Positions 34,501 through 44,426 of a stretch of DNA of 64,000 nt are shown here, piece by piece; position 1 is the stretch's first letter; each line of letters starts with the position of its first letter. The position numbers and the translations under genes were made by a program. The notes beneath the pieces were generated by a model that saw nothing but the letters and a program-made list of their open reading frames with translations, was not told the origin of the DNA and did no database searches. Origin of the DNA: Acidovorax sp. DW039 (GTDB lineage: Bacteria; Pseudomonadota; Gammaproteobacteria; Burkholderiales; Burkholderiaceae_C); assembly GCF_037101375.1 (NCBI RefSeq), contig NZ_AP029019.1, forward strand, positions 3,820,001 to 3,884,000, in the 5' to 3' direction.

Positions 34501-36921
34501 TCAACGCACCTTGCGCCCCCGTGCATCCCCGGCTGAGGGTGCAGCAACCTGCGCCACCGTTGCACCACGCACTTCAAACTGCACGGCGTCCATGACCCGC
34601 CCCTGCTCGTCGGCCAGTTCCAGCTGATGCCGGCCGGGCCAGGGCAACCATTCCAGCGACGCGCCACGGCCCAGCGGTTTGCCGTCCAGTCGCCAGGTCC
34701 ACCGGGCATTGTTTCCTTCAGAGGCCGTCATGCGCAGACGCTGGGACTGGGGGGGAATATCAGGGTCCAGCGCAATGATGGTGCCCTTGACCGGGCTGAG
34801 GATGCGCCCCGCCTCGGGTTCAGCAGGCTGCCCACTCTTGGGATTATTTTTGCCTTTGGCGCTTGCAACATAAGCGGGAGCAGCTACGTTATTGATAGCA
34901 AAAAACGGCTGCTGGGTTCCTTGCACAAACCACTCCTGCCGCGCGGCTTCCAGCGGCATGGCGGCAGCCCGCTGGCGCTGGGCAGCAATGGGTGCGTCAG
35001 CGGCATCGTTCGCCGCAGGCCCAAAACGCACGGCCTGCTGCACAACGCCCTGGGGCGGCTGCGGCGCACGGCTGGGCTCGCGGGCGTGCAGAAAACCCAT
35101 GATGGCAGCCCACACGGGCGCAGCGCCGCTGGTGCCGCTGACATCGTGCATGGCTGCGCCGCTGGCATTGCCCACCCACACGCCCACGGTGTAGCGCTGC
35201 GACCAGCCCACAGCCCAGTTGTCGCGCATGTCCTTGCTGGTGCCAGTCTTCACCGCCGTCCAAAAGCGCGTGGCCAGCACGCTGTCGGTGCCAAAAGTGC
35301 GCGCCCGTGCATTGCCGTCGGAGAGGATGTCGCCCACGATAAAGGCCGCCCGCGGGTCCAGCCCCAGTGCAAATGCAGGTTTGGCATCGGCTGGCAGCAC
35401 CCTCACAGCACTCAGGCGCCCGCCGTTGGCGAGCGAGCGGTAGGCGTTGGTCAGGTGCAGCAGCGGCACCTCGGGGCTGCCCAGCGCCAGGCTGTAGCCA
35501 AAGTAGTCGCCACTTTCGCGCAAAGGCATGCCCAAGGCGCCGAGCTGGCGATGGAAGGCATCCGGCGTGACCATGACCAGTGTGCGCACCGCAGGCACAT
35601 TGAGCGAAGCCGCCAGCGCAGTGCGCACCGACACCCAGCCCTTGAACTGCCGGTCGTAGTTTTGCGGAATGTAGAGCCCGCCTGAGGTGGCAATCTGGGC
35701 CGAAGAGTCATCCACCAGCGATGCCGCCGTCAGCCGCTGCTCGGCAATAGCCTGCGCGTACAAAAAAGGCTTGAGCGTGGAGCCCGGCTGGCGCGGGGCC
35801 AGCACGCCATCCACCTCGCTGGCCTGGCTCAACACGCCAGAGGAGCCCACCCACGCCAGCACCGCCCCTGTGGCGTTGTCCAGCACCAGCACGGCACCGT
35901 CTTCCACATGCCGCCCCCGCAGCTCGCGCAGATGTTGCTGCAGGGTTTGCACGGCAAAGCGCTGCAAAGGTGCGCGCAAGGTGGTGCGCAACTGCGGGGT
36001 CGTCACCGGGCTGATGCCCCCTGCGGCAGCCGATCCAGCGCTACCCGCCCCACCCTGCTGCTGGCGCAGCGCATAGCGGGCAAAGTGGGGAGCCACGCCC
36101 TCGGTGGCATCAAACGCACGGTGCTGCAGAGCGGCAGAAGCAAACAGCTCCAGCGCATCGCAGTCCAGCGCTGCAGAACGGCTTACTGTGGCCACTTTCG
36201 TCGGTTCGGCAAGCGCTGGCTGCATGGCGCGCAGCACGCCACAGGCCCGTTGCGCCACCAGCGCGGGTTTGGCATTGGGTGCGCGCACCAGGGCTGCTGC
36301 CACCGCGGCCTCCCGGTCATCCAGCCCGTGGGCTGCCTTGCCAAACAGGGTTCGGCTCAGTGCATCGATGCCCACCACCTCACCCCGAAACGGCACCAGG
36401 TTGAGGTAGGCCTCCAGAATCTGGTCTTTGCGCCAGCGGCGGTCCAGCACCTGCGCTGCCACGGTCTGCCCCAGCTTCTGCACCACTGTGCGCCCCCCCG
36501 GCCCCTGTCGCCAGTCACCGTCCAGCAGCCCGGCCAACTGCATGGTGATGGTGCTGGCCCCCCGCGTGCGCTGGTTCCACAGGTTGCCCCAGGCGGCTGC
36601 CGACGCAGCGCGCCAGTCCACCCCACTGTGCTCATAAAAGCGCTTGTCTTCGCTGAGCACCAGCGCCGTGCGCAATGCGGGCGACACATCGGCCAGCGGC
36701 ACCCACTGGCCCCGGCGCACCGTGGCATCGGTGCGGATGCGCTGCACCACCTCGCCCTCGCGGGAAAGGATGAGCGTGTCTGATGGACGAAAGTCCTGTC
36801 GCACCTCGGCATAAGTGGGCAAGGCATGCACAGCAAAGCCGGGCAGCGCCGCGCCCATCACCACCAATGCACGCAGCCACAGGGTGCGCATCTCTCTCCC
36901 TCTCACCATCTCAGCCTTCAT
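34501..36921 (-). CDS. pbpC: Penicillin-binding protein 1C
   Basis: An 806-residue bifunctional peptidoglycan synthase. The ATGA overlap with the CPBP gene supports the start at 36921; ATGs at 36909 and 36891 are alternatives. Glycosyltransferase motifs: EDKRFYEHSGVDW, RGASTITMQLA, KDQILEAYLNLVPF. Transpeptidase motifs: SxxK in PGSTLKP (Ser381), SLN in AASLNVPA and KTGTS. A C-terminal PBP1C domain begins near RILSPVKGTIIALD. A copy of the short dispersed repeat (34858-34899) lies in the linker before that domain, encoding FAINNVAAPAYVASA. PBP1C commonly pairs with bacterial alpha-2-macroglobulin, which lies two genes upstream. Confidence 0.93.
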   Translation of the reverse strand: MKAEMVRGREMRTLWLRALVVMGAALPGFAVHALPTYAEVRQDFRPSDTLILSREGEVVQRIRTDATVRRGQWVPLADVSPALRTALVLSEDKRFYEHSGVDWRAASAAAWGNLWNQRTRGASTITMQLAGLLDGDWRQGPGGRTVVQKLGQTVAAQVLDRRWRKDQILEAYLNLVPFRGEVVGIDALSRTLFGKAAHGLDDREAAVAAALVRAPNAKPALVAQRACGVLRAMQPALAEPTKVATVSRSAALDCDALELFASAALQHRAFDATEGVAPHFARYALRQQQGGAGSAGSAAAGGISPVTTPQLRTTLRAPLQRFAVQTLQQHLRELRGRHVEDGAVLVLDNATGAVLAWVGSSGVLSQASEVDGVLAPRQPGSTLKPFLYAQAIAEQRLTAASLVDDSSAQIATSGGLYIPQNYDRQFKGWVSVRTALAASLNVPAVRTLVMVTPDAFHRQLGALGMPLRESGDYFGYSLALGSPEVPLLHLTNAYRSLANGGRLSAVRVLPADAKPAFALGLDPRAAFIVGDILSDGNARARTFGTDSVLATRFWTAVKTGTSKDMRDNWAVGWSQRYTVGVWVGNASGAAMHDVSGTSGAAPVWAAIMGFLHAREPSRAPQPPQGVVQQAVRFGPAANDAADAPIAAQRQRAAAMPLEAARQEWFVQGTQQPFFAINNVAAPAYVASAKGKNNPKSGQPAEPEAGRILSPVKGTIIALDPDIPPQSQRLRMTASEGNNARWTWRLDGKPLGRGASLEWLPWPGRHQLELADEQGRVMDAVQFEVRGATVAQVAAPSAGDARGRKVR
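34858..34899 (+). repeat. Short dispersed repeat copy R3 within pbpC
   Basis: GGCGCTTGCAACATAAGCG then GGAGCAGCTACGTTATTGATAGC split at 34876 keeps the repeat layout: GGCGCTT, a short spacer, AAGCG, GCAGCTA and a terminal ATTGATAGC. It is read through in frame by pbpC on the other strand and forms a low-complexity linker. Confidence 0.55.
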
Positions 36922-37733
36922 TGCACCCGCCTCTGGCGCCACCACCCATACGCGGTGGCACATCCCCACACCATCACGGCACTGCTGACCACGGCCGCCA
37001 TGGTGCCGTGCCCAGCCTCGGTGGCTACTACCAGGTTGTAGGCGGCGTGCCAGAGAGCCACCACAGCCACACTGCGACCGCTCCACACATACACCTGGGC
37101 CAGCACAAACGCGCCACAGACCAAGCCCAGGGCCCAGCCCAGCAGCATGGGCCCCACCAGGGCGGCCATGCTTTCATTCAGCCAGAACAGGGGCAGGTGC
37201 CACAGCATCCAGGCCAGCACCACCCACCAGGTGGTTGCCCAGCGTGACAGGTCCTTGAGCAAAAGCTCCGTCAGGTAGCCACGCCAGCCCAGCTCCTCCC
37301 CCACGCCATTGACCAGCACCACGGCCAAGGTCACCGCCCAGGGCCCCCACTGCAAAGGAAGACCCGGAAAGTGCCAGAACGCCGCGCCTTGCGGCAAGGG
37401 CTGGCCCGCCAGGCTCCACACCGCCCACAGTGCGGACCCCACTGCCAGCGGAGACAGGGCCATCAACCAGCCGCGCCATGCGGGGCGGGGCCACTGCGTC
37501 CAGGCACGGCGCAACAACGCAGCTCCGGCACCAGGGCCACCAAAGCAGCGGGCGGTGATAACCGCTGCCAATGCAGGCCCCAACAGGCCCGGCAGATGGG
37601 TCACCCAAGGGTGGTTGGCACCTCCCGCAGCCTCCACGCGCAAGCCCAAAGCCAGCAAGACGCCCCAATAAGACCAGGACAGCCCCATCGCACAGCCCAC
37701 GAAGAACAAGGCCCTGCGCTGACGCTCATTCAT
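36918..37733 (-). CDS. CPBP-family intramembrane protease (Abi-like)
   Basis: A 271-residue protein with about seven or eight membrane helices. The CPBP motifs are present: GVGEELGWRGYL (EExxxR), WMLWHLPLFWL (FxxxH position) and ALWHAAYNL (HxxxN). These form the putative metal-binding intramembrane active site of CAAX/Rce1-like proteases. The ATG at 37733 overlaps the end of the upstream small gene by 8 nt, and its stop overlaps pbpC, so it is embedded in an envelope operon. Substrate unknown. Confidence 0.85.
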   Translation of the reverse strand: MNERQRRALFFVGCAMGLSWSYWGVLLALGLRVEAAGGANHPWVTHLPGLLGPALAAVITARCFGGPGAGAALLRRAWTQWPRPAWRGWLMALSPLAVGSALWAVWSLAGQPLPQGAAFWHFPGLPLQWGPWAVTLAVVLVNGVGEELGWRGYLTELLLKDLSRWATTWWVVLAWMLWHLPLFWLNESMAALVGPMLLGWALGLVCGAFVLAQVYVWSGRSVAVVALWHAAYNLVVATEAGHGTMAAVVSSAVMVWGCATAYGWWRQRRVQ

Positions 37734-38094
37734 CTGAATGCTCCCGCTCAAACCGCTTTTCCGCCTCGGTCAGGTGGCGCAGCAGCACATGGGAAATCAG
37801 GTTGACCCCGATGCCACCGAACACCACGGGCAGCACATACAACGCAATCGAAAGCTCAGACACAAACAGGGCGTCGTCGGCCAGCGAGGGAGAGGTTTTG
37901 GCCAGCGAGCTGAGAGATTGCAGCAGGTACACGTCCACCCCTGAGATCAACACGAGCGCTATGCCAAACACCAACACAGCCCGGCTGGAGATGGAGCGAC
38001 TGGCCAGCAGCACACCGTAAATGCCTGCAGGCAGCACCAGCGAAAAGATCACCAGCAGCCAGAACCGCATCTCCACAAACACACTCAGGCTCAT
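37726..38094 (-). CDS. Small membrane protein, function unknown
   Basis: A 122-residue protein with three predicted membrane helices (about 8-30, 38-58 and 82-105) and a charged C-terminal tail (HLTEAEKRFEREHSDE). I recognise no domain. It overlaps the CPBP protease gene by 8 nt and lies 103 nt after the alpha-2-macroglobulin gene, so it is probably co-expressed with the PBP1C/A2M envelope set. Confidence 0.7.
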   Translation of the reverse strand: MSLSVFVEMRFWLLVIFSLVLPAGIYGVLLASRSISSRAVLVFGIALVLISGVDVYLLQSLSSLAKTSPSLADDALFVSELSIALYVLPVVFGGIGVNLISHVLLRHLTEAEKRFEREHSDE

Positions 38095-38197
38095 AGGGCT
38101 GGCAGAGTTGTGTGCAACAGGTGCATGCAGATGACCGCCCGGCCCGCGGCTCGCCGCCAGGTGGCAGCAGGCCGGGCCGTGGCGGCGTGCCGTGGGC

Positions 38198-41100
38198 TCA
38201 CTTCGCGGCCCCTACCTTGACTCGCGCATTGGGGTATTCGCCAAACATCTCGGGCGCATACATGGCTTCCACCCGGCTGGGGGGCAGCGCAAAGTCGCCC
38301 ACGTTGTTCAGGCGCACGGTGTATTCCATGGTCACGGTGCCCTTGGGCAGATACTGGTAGTAGCTGCGGAACGACTCAAAGCTGCGCTCTTCATACGCCA
38401 GCCAGCCGCCACCGCTTTGCTTCTCGCCCTGCGTGGCGATCTCGGAGTCCCGCCCCAACCCACTGCCCAGGATGGTGGCACCGCCCGGAATCGGGTCGGT
38501 GATGGCCACCCAGGTCATGTCGGTGCTGGCGTTGATTTCAAGCTTCACACGCAGTACATCACCACGCGAGTACTGGCCTGCAGGCAACGACTTGTTGGCC
38601 TGCTCCACAGGGGTCACGGTCTTCTTGATGGAGTAGCCCGCTGCAAAAGGTGCTTTCAGCTCCACTGCCGCGACCGATTGCAGGGTCAGCCAGGGCTTGC
38701 CAGCGCCTTGGTGGGCGACCTCCAGCGCCTCCTTGCCACCGGCCTTGCCCCAGGGCAGGAACATGCCGTTGTTCTTGAGGTTGCCGGGCGCTGCGGGTGC
38801 GCCAAACCAGGTGGTCTGGTGCGGCGCGCCTGTGGCATCGGTCACCTTCACGCGGTCCACCTTGCTCCAGTCCACACTGGCGCTGTTGCCTCCCATGGTG
38901 GCCTTGGTCAGGCCCGCCACGGGGGTGGCTTCAAACTTGGCACTGAACTTCTCCAGCGCCAGCCCGCCCCACAGGTTGGCCGTGGTGGTGTGCCAGGCAC
39001 CGGCCTGCTGGCGGCTGATGAAGCCGTTGGCAAGGCGGCCCATGTCGTCCTTCCAGCTCGGGTCGTCCATCACGGCCAGCATCAGGCGTGCGGTGTTCAC
39101 ATCGCCGTTTTGCATCAGCCACCACCAGTAGTCATCCTTTTCGGTGCTGAAGAGCAGCTTGGTGCCCTGGAACGACAGGCGCGCGCGCAGGATTTGCATC
39201 GCTTCGGCCAGGCGCTTGTCGCGCTCGGGCACATCGGCCACGCGCTTGAGCACGTTCACCCAGTCGATCACCGCATGGGTCGGCCACTGGTTGGGGGCAA
39301 TGGTGATGCTGCTGACCATGCGGCCCTGCGCCTTGCCGTAGCGCGACAGCGCTTCGATGGCGGCGAGCTTGCGCATGTCCAGGTCCTTCACCGGGCTCCA
39401 GAAGTTGCGCTGGATGCGGCCTTCGATGAAGGCGATCAGGCCGCGCTCCATGGGGGCGCGGGCTTCATCTGGCAGGGCAAAGGCGGGGTCGAGGGAAGCA
39501 GCTTCGTGCGTGGCTGCCAGCACGTAGGCCGTCAGCGTGTCACTGCCGTTGTTGGCCTCGCCGTTGCGCGGTGGGTAGTAGTTGGCCAGGCCATCGCTGT
39601 CCAGGTACGTGGGCAACTGGGCCACCACGGTCTGCCAGAGCTTGCCATCACGCAGGCCCACGGCCTTGCTGGTTTTTTGCTCCAGGCAGGCAAAGGGGTA
39701 GCGTGCCCACCAGTCGCGCACGCCCGGCAGGCCTTCGGCCAACTTGGGTTGCAGCGACATCTTGAGCCCACCGCGGCCAGGAATGACATCGGCGGGGGGC
39801 GCTACATCAAGTGCAAACTTTCCATCCACCTGCACCAGGGTCGCCTGCTGCACGGTCAGGGGCACAGCGGGCACGATGCGCTGGCTGGCCTTGAGGGCAT
39901 CGCTGGCACCCGAGGTGGTATCGCGCGCCTGAATCTCCCACAGGATGGCCTCGGCCCGGGTCTGCGCCAGCTGGGCCGGGGCGGTGACCTCCCAGGCCAC
40001 TTCGCGGGCTTCGCCTGCAGGAATCTCCACGGTCTGGGGCTTGAGCTCCAGCAGCGTGGCGCGGGGCGCTGCCTCCACCTTCATGGCCGACTTGGTGGTG
40101 TTGCGCAGCGTGAACTGGGCACGGAAGTTGTCACCCTCACGCACCAGCGGTGGCAGGCCGCTGATGATCTGCAGGTCTTGCGTTGCGCGAATCTGGGTCG
40201 AGCCCGTGCCAAACAGGCCGGAAGACGCATCGGCCACCGCCACGATCTTGAAGGTGGTCAGCGCATCGTTCAGGGGCACCGTCACCTTGGCCTGCCCGTT
40301 GGCATCAAGCTGCACCGTGGGGTTCCACAGCAGCAGCGTGTCCAGCAGCTCGCGGGTGGGCGAACGCCCGCCACCACCGCCCGCAGGCACAGCCTTCTTG
40401 CCGTAGTGGCGGCGGCCAATGATTTCCATCTGCGCGGTGGATGTTTGCACACCCCAGCTGCGGCGCTGCAGCATGGCTTCGAGCAGGTTCCAGCTGTTGT
40501 TGGGCATCAGTTCCAGCAAGGCCTGGTCTACCGCAGCCACAGCCACTTCGGCGTTGGCGGCAGGCTTGCCGCCGGGCAAGGTGGCGGTGATGGTCACTTG
40601 CGCCTTGCCGCGCACCGGGTAGCTTTCCTTGTCGGCGGTCACCTTCACGTTGATCTGGTGGGCTTGCGTGCCCACGCGGATCTCGGCCAGGCCCAGACGG
40701 AATGCGGGCTTGGACAAATCCACCAGCGCCGTAGGGGCCTGGTATTCGCGGCCTTCGTACCAGAAGGCGTTCCACCATTCGCCGGGAGCACGGAAGCCCC
40801 AGGTGAAAAAGCTGTACCACGGCACTTCACGCAGGCGGCCACGCAGGGCCAGCACGCTCACGTACACGTTGGGGCCCCAGTCAGACTGGACCTTGAGGCT
40901 CACGGTGGGGTCTTGCCCATTGAGCTGCACCACATGGGTTTCGATGATGCCTTCACGCTCCACCGCCACCAGGGCCGTCGCAAAGCGGAAGGGCATGCGC
41001 ACCTGGAACTTGGCCGTCTCGCCCACCTGGTAGCTCTTCTTTTCGGGCAGCAGGTCGATGCGGTCGTGGTCCTCGCCACCAAACCACAGCTCGCCCTGGC

Positions 41101-44100
41101 GGGTGACCCACACCGACGAGGCCGCTTCGCTGGTGTTGCCGCTGCCGTCGGTGGCTGTCACCACCAGTTCCACCTCGCCCGCCTCGTCCAGCTTGGCTTC
41201 GCACAGCAGCAGGCCGCGGCTGTCGCTCTTGCCCGTGCACACCGTGCCCAGGTCTTTCGTCGAGGTCTGGTTGTCGTAGCTGTAGAAGCCCCCCACCATG
41301 CGCTTGCGGGTGGTGGTGGTGATGCGAGCCACGGCCTGCACCTGCAGTGCGGTGCCCGGTGCAGCCTGCCCGTTGTGTTGCAGGGCCAGGGCCTGGAAGC
41401 GGATCTTCTGGCTGGCCGATGCCCAGCCTTCGGTCTTGATACCGGCAATGACGCCTGCAGGCCACAAGGTGTTGGTGCTGCGCAGGGTCTGCACTTCGCC
41501 GTTGGGGTCGGCATAGGTGGCTTCCAGCAACAGCTCTTGCGGGCGGCGGGCCTGGGGCAGGTTGTCGATGGTGACTTTGCCCGCGCCGTTCTTGTCCAGC
41601 GTCACGGGCAGCTTGTCTGCCACCACGCGGGTGTCCTGGCTGGCGGTGGCTTCCTCATCGTCGCTTTGCCCGCTGGCAGCACCCTTCTGGCGCGGCGGGT
41701 TGAAGCTGAACATGTCGTAGTCCGGAAACTGCAGGGACTTGCTGCGCACCAGCGCAGACACGCGCACCGGCAAATTGGCCGCACCACCGCCAGATACATA
41801 GTTGACCTGCACATCGGTCGGCACCGAGCGCACGCGCACCAGGGGCTTGCTGTCAGACGGCGTCACGCGCCCTTCCAGCACGGGCAGGCGGAACTCTTCC
41901 ACACGGAAAGAGCCCGTGGTCACCGTGCCCCGGTCGTTCGCGGCATCGCGCAGCTCCACGGTGTATTCGCCCAGCTTGGCCGCGGGTGGAATGGAGAAGC
42001 TGTTTTGTGCGCTCAGCCCCCCGGTGGGGGTCTTGCGCCACTGGATGGGCTGCTCAAACTGCTGGCCGCTGCCCACATGGGTGATGACCAGCGTCTCGGG
42101 GCCGCTCTTGGGGGTGTCAAAGCCCTTGCGTGTCTCCAGACGGTAGTAGTGCTTCATCGACACCGACTCGCCTGCGCGCAGCAGCATGCGGTCCAGCACC
42201 GTATGGGCGCGCACATCGGGCTGGGGCTGCATGCTCAGCGGCACATTGAAGCGCCAGGGCTCAATGCCCCGCTGCCATTCGCTCCAGGTGAAGGCCATGT
42301 CTTCGACGCCGCCCTCACTGCTGCGCGCACTGACAAAGTAGCCCGAGGAGCCCTGGGCGTAGTCCTCGCTCTCGTGGCACGACGGCGCATCAGGAGACAG
42401 CCCTTCGATGGAGGCCACACCCTGCTCGTTGGTGATGGCCTGCGCCAGTTCACGGCCCTTGCAGTCCGACACGCGCACCTTGGCACCCGCCACAGGCTTG
42501 CCCTTGTCCAGCGTGGTCACCCAGGCCAAGGCGTTCTCGCGCCCCAGCTTGAAATGCACGCCCAGGTTGGTAACCAGTGCCGAGGTGCGCACATACATGG
42601 TGCGACCTTCGCCATGGCGCTCGTCCAGCAGCGAGGCACCCAGCTTTTGCGAGGCGATCTCCACCACATGGAAGCCAGGTGGCAGCGGAATGCCCACCAC
42701 CTCGAACGGGCGCAACTCCTTGCCCGTGACCTGCGGCAAGTCCAGCGTCTTGACGCCGCCCTGCCCCGCCAGCAGCGAGAGCATGCGGGTCTGCACATAG
42801 TCGCGGTCGTCGTCCACGATCTTGGGCAGTGGGCTCTTCACTTCACGGGCCGCCACGCGGCGCTGGATGTTGTAGCTGTCGTAGCGCGCCACCTTGCGGA
42901 ACCAGGTGATGATGTCCGCGTCGCTGGAAGGCTTGAAGGTGCTCACCTTGCCAGTGGGCGCAGCCAGGGTACCCGCCTGCAGGCCCTGCACCTTGAGGCC
43001 TGCTTCCACATTGCGCAGGGTCACCGGCAGCAGCGCGGGGCCATCAGGGCCTTCGGCAAAACGCTCCACCACGCCAAAGGATGCCGCTGCAAACTTGGCC
43101 AGGGGCGGCATGCCGGATGTAGCGACCTTGAGCGGAAAGCTCGATGCATTGCGCAAAGGCCTGCCCGCAGCGTCCTTGAAGTCCTTGGGCAACTCCAGGG
43201 TGAACGCGGTCTGCTCGGGCAGAGGCGCATCAAACTGGATGCTGTTGACCAGGGTGTCGGCATCCTTGCCCTCCTCACCCTCCCCCTTCTCGACCTGGGG
43301 CTTGAGGGTTTCCTTGCTCGACTTGAGGCGGATGGCCATGGCCAGCTTGCGCGGCACTGGGGCGTTGAACGACAGCGTCATGGGCCGCAGCGGCAGGCAG
43401 GCGGCCTGGGCATTTTCGCGTTCGCAAGTGAAATCTGCCGAGAACGGCTCACGCACCTTGAAGGTAAAGCGCCTGTCTACCGCATTGGCGATACCACTGG
43501 GCGTGGCCACGCCTTTGCCGTACACCAGCTGCATTTGCGAGCCCGAGGTGAGGCGGCGGTTGCAGGTCAGGCTGTGGAACTGCAGCGGCTCCTTGGCAAC
43601 CTGCTTTTCCAGCCCCAGGGACTTGAGAATTTCGGTACGCTGCGGGCCCTCAATCATGCGCACGGGCACCCGCTCGCCCACGCCGTCCAGCGCACACCAC
43701 ACGTTGGCCAGCACGCTTTCCTTGGTGGCCGGACCATTGAGCTGCAGCACGAAGAACTGCTCTTCGTCGATCTGCTCATAGGTGTTGGGGCGCACGTTCT
43801 GCACAAACGGCCCACCGCTATTGAATTGATAGCTTTTTGCGCCCGTCAGTGTTGCGCCAGAGGCCGGTTTGAAGTCAGCTTTGACGGTGGCCGTGCAACG
43901 CATGCCGGGTGGCAGGTCGGCTTCAAAGTCAAACACCCATTCACGCTCGCTGGTCCAGCGGCCCGTTCCGCGCGAGACCGTGGCGTCATTGCAGCTGATG
44001 GCCAGCGGTGCCGGTGCCTTGGGATCCCCAAAATTGACCGCCGCTGCGTCGAACTTGGCTACGGCCTGCCGCACACGGGACACTTCGCCCTGGGGGCTGA

Positions 44101-44194
44101 AGCTGATGATCTGCAACGCATGTGCCTGGGCCGCCAGTAGCAACCCGCCCACCAGCACGGCGCTGGCCGGGACTTTCCTCCAAAGTGTTTTCAT
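38198..44194 (-). CDS. Bacterial alpha-2-macroglobulin (YfhM/YfaS-like), thioester-containing
   Basis: A 1998-residue periplasmic protein with a Sec signal peptide (MKTLWRKVPASAVLVGGLLL then AAQAHA) and no lipobox cysteine. It begins with MG-like repeats, has the A2M bait-region area and a thioester motif CLEQ (Cys1503) in FACLEQKTSKAV, followed by an alpha/alpha-toroid TED domain and a final receptor-like domain ending VKVGAAK. Bacterial A2Ms trap proteases and are coupled to PBP1C in a cell-wall repair/defence role. At about 2000 residues it is longer than E. coli YfhM (about 1650). A short repeat copy (43816-43858) is embedded near residue 120. Confidence 0.93.
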   Translation of the reverse strand: MKTLWRKVPASAVLVGGLLLAAQAHALQIISFSPQGEVSRVRQAVAKFDAAAVNFGDPKAPAPLAISCNDATVSRGTGRWTSEREWVFDFEADLPPGMRCTATVKADFKPASGATLTGAKSYQFNSGGPFVQNVRPNTYEQIDEEQFFVLQLNGPATKESVLANVWCALDGVGERVPVRMIEGPQRTEILKSLGLEKQVAKEPLQFHSLTCNRRLTSGSQMQLVYGKGVATPSGIANAVDRRFTFKVREPFSADFTCERENAQAACLPLRPMTLSFNAPVPRKLAMAIRLKSSKETLKPQVEKGEGEEGKDADTLVNSIQFDAPLPEQTAFTLELPKDFKDAAGRPLRNASSFPLKVATSGMPPLAKFAAASFGVVERFAEGPDGPALLPVTLRNVEAGLKVQGLQAGTLAAPTGKVSTFKPSSDADIITWFRKVARYDSYNIQRRVAAREVKSPLPKIVDDDRDYVQTRMLSLLAGQGGVKTLDLPQVTGKELRPFEVVGIPLPPGFHVVEIASQKLGASLLDERHGEGRTMYVRTSALVTNLGVHFKLGRENALAWVTTLDKGKPVAGAKVRVSDCKGRELAQAITNEQGVASIEGLSPDAPSCHESEDYAQGSSGYFVSARSSEGGVEDMAFTWSEWQRGIEPWRFNVPLSMQPQPDVRAHTVLDRMLLRAGESVSMKHYYRLETRKGFDTPKSGPETLVITHVGSGQQFEQPIQWRKTPTGGLSAQNSFSIPPAAKLGEYTVELRDAANDRGTVTTGSFRVEEFRLPVLEGRVTPSDSKPLVRVRSVPTDVQVNYVSGGGAANLPVRVSALVRSKSLQFPDYDMFSFNPPRQKGAASGQSDDEEATASQDTRVVADKLPVTLDKNGAGKVTIDNLPQARRPQELLLEATYADPNGEVQTLRSTNTLWPAGVIAGIKTEGWASASQKIRFQALALQHNGQAAPGTALQVQAVARITTTTRKRMVGGFYSYDNQTSTKDLGTVCTGKSDSRGLLLCEAKLDEAGEVELVVTATDGSGNTSEAASSVWVTRQGELWFGGEDHDRIDLLPEKKSYQVGETAKFQVRMPFRFATALVAVEREGIIETHVVQLNGQDPTVSLKVQSDWGPNVYVSVLALRGRLREVPWYSFFTWGFRAPGEWWNAFWYEGREYQAPTALVDLSKPAFRLGLAEIRVGTQAHQINVKVTADKESYPVRGKAQVTITATLPGGKPAANAEVAVAAVDQALLELMPNNSWNLLEAMLQRRSWGVQTSTAQMEIIGRRHYGKKAVPAGGGGGRSPTRELLDTLLLWNPTVQLDANGQAKVTVPLNDALTTFKIVAVADASSGLFGTGSTQIRATQDLQIISGLPPLVREGDNFRAQFTLRNTTKSAMKVEAAPRATLLELKPQTVEIPAGEAREVAWEVTAPAQLAQTRAEAILWEIQARDTTSGASDALKASQRIVPAVPLTVQQATLVQVDGKFALDVAPPADVIPGRGGLKMSLQPKLAEGLPGVRDWWARYPFACLEQKTSKAVGLRDGKLWQTVVAQLPTYLDSDGLANYYPPRNGEANNGSDTLTAYVLAATHEAASLDPAFALPDEARAPMERGLIAFIEGRIQRNFWSPVKDLDMRKLAAIEALSRYGKAQGRMVSSITIAPNQWPTHAVIDWVNVLKRVADVPERDKRLAEAMQILRARLSFQGTKLLFSTEKDDYWWWLMQNGDVNTARLMLAVMDDPSWKDDMGRLANGFISRQQAGAWHTTTANLWGGLALEKFSAKFEATPVAGLTKATMGGNSASVDWSKVDRVKVTDATGAPHQTTWFGAPAAPGNLKNNGMFLPWGKAGGKEALEVAHQGAGKPWLTLQSVAAVELKAPFAAGYSIKKTVTPVEQANKSLPAGQYSRGDVLRVKLEINASTDMTWVAITDPIPGGATILGSGLGRDSEIATQGEKQSGGGWLAYEERSFESFRSYYQYLPKGTVTMEYTVRLNNVGDFALPPSRVEAMYAPEMFGEYPNARVKVGAAK
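43816..43858 (-). repeat. Short dispersed repeat copy R4 within alpha-2-macroglobulin gene
   Basis: Read on the minus strand: GGCGCAACACTGACGGGCGC, then AAAAAGCTATCAATTCAATAGCG. It keeps the order GGCGC, spacer, GGCGCAA, AGCTATCAA, ATAGC of the family and is translated in frame as part of the A2M (ATLTGAKSYQFNS). Confidence 0.45.
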
Positions 44195-44426
44195 TGTGAT
44201 TTTTTGGGTCTTGCCTGCAAGGGCACTGAGCGTAGCCGATCCGCCCGCTCAGGCGCCACCCTGCGCCGCCTGTCCAGACCGCGAATGTGTGAGAAAGTGC
44301 AGCCAAAAGGGGGGCTCGCACCGCCCCTACAATCCGCCCACAAAGTGAGCACAGTCCCCGGGCACCCTATCCCGGAACACCCGATGGGGCTGCGCGGCCC
44401 GCGCAGGGAGGCGGGAGACATCCACT

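Noticed and set aside
38192-44140. 1982-residue plus-strand frame opposite the alpha-2-macroglobulin gene
   Set aside because: Composition is His/Gln/Arg/Gly-rich and lacks any domain, signal or start context; it is the antisense shadow of a clearly recognisable A2M gene in GC-rich DNA.
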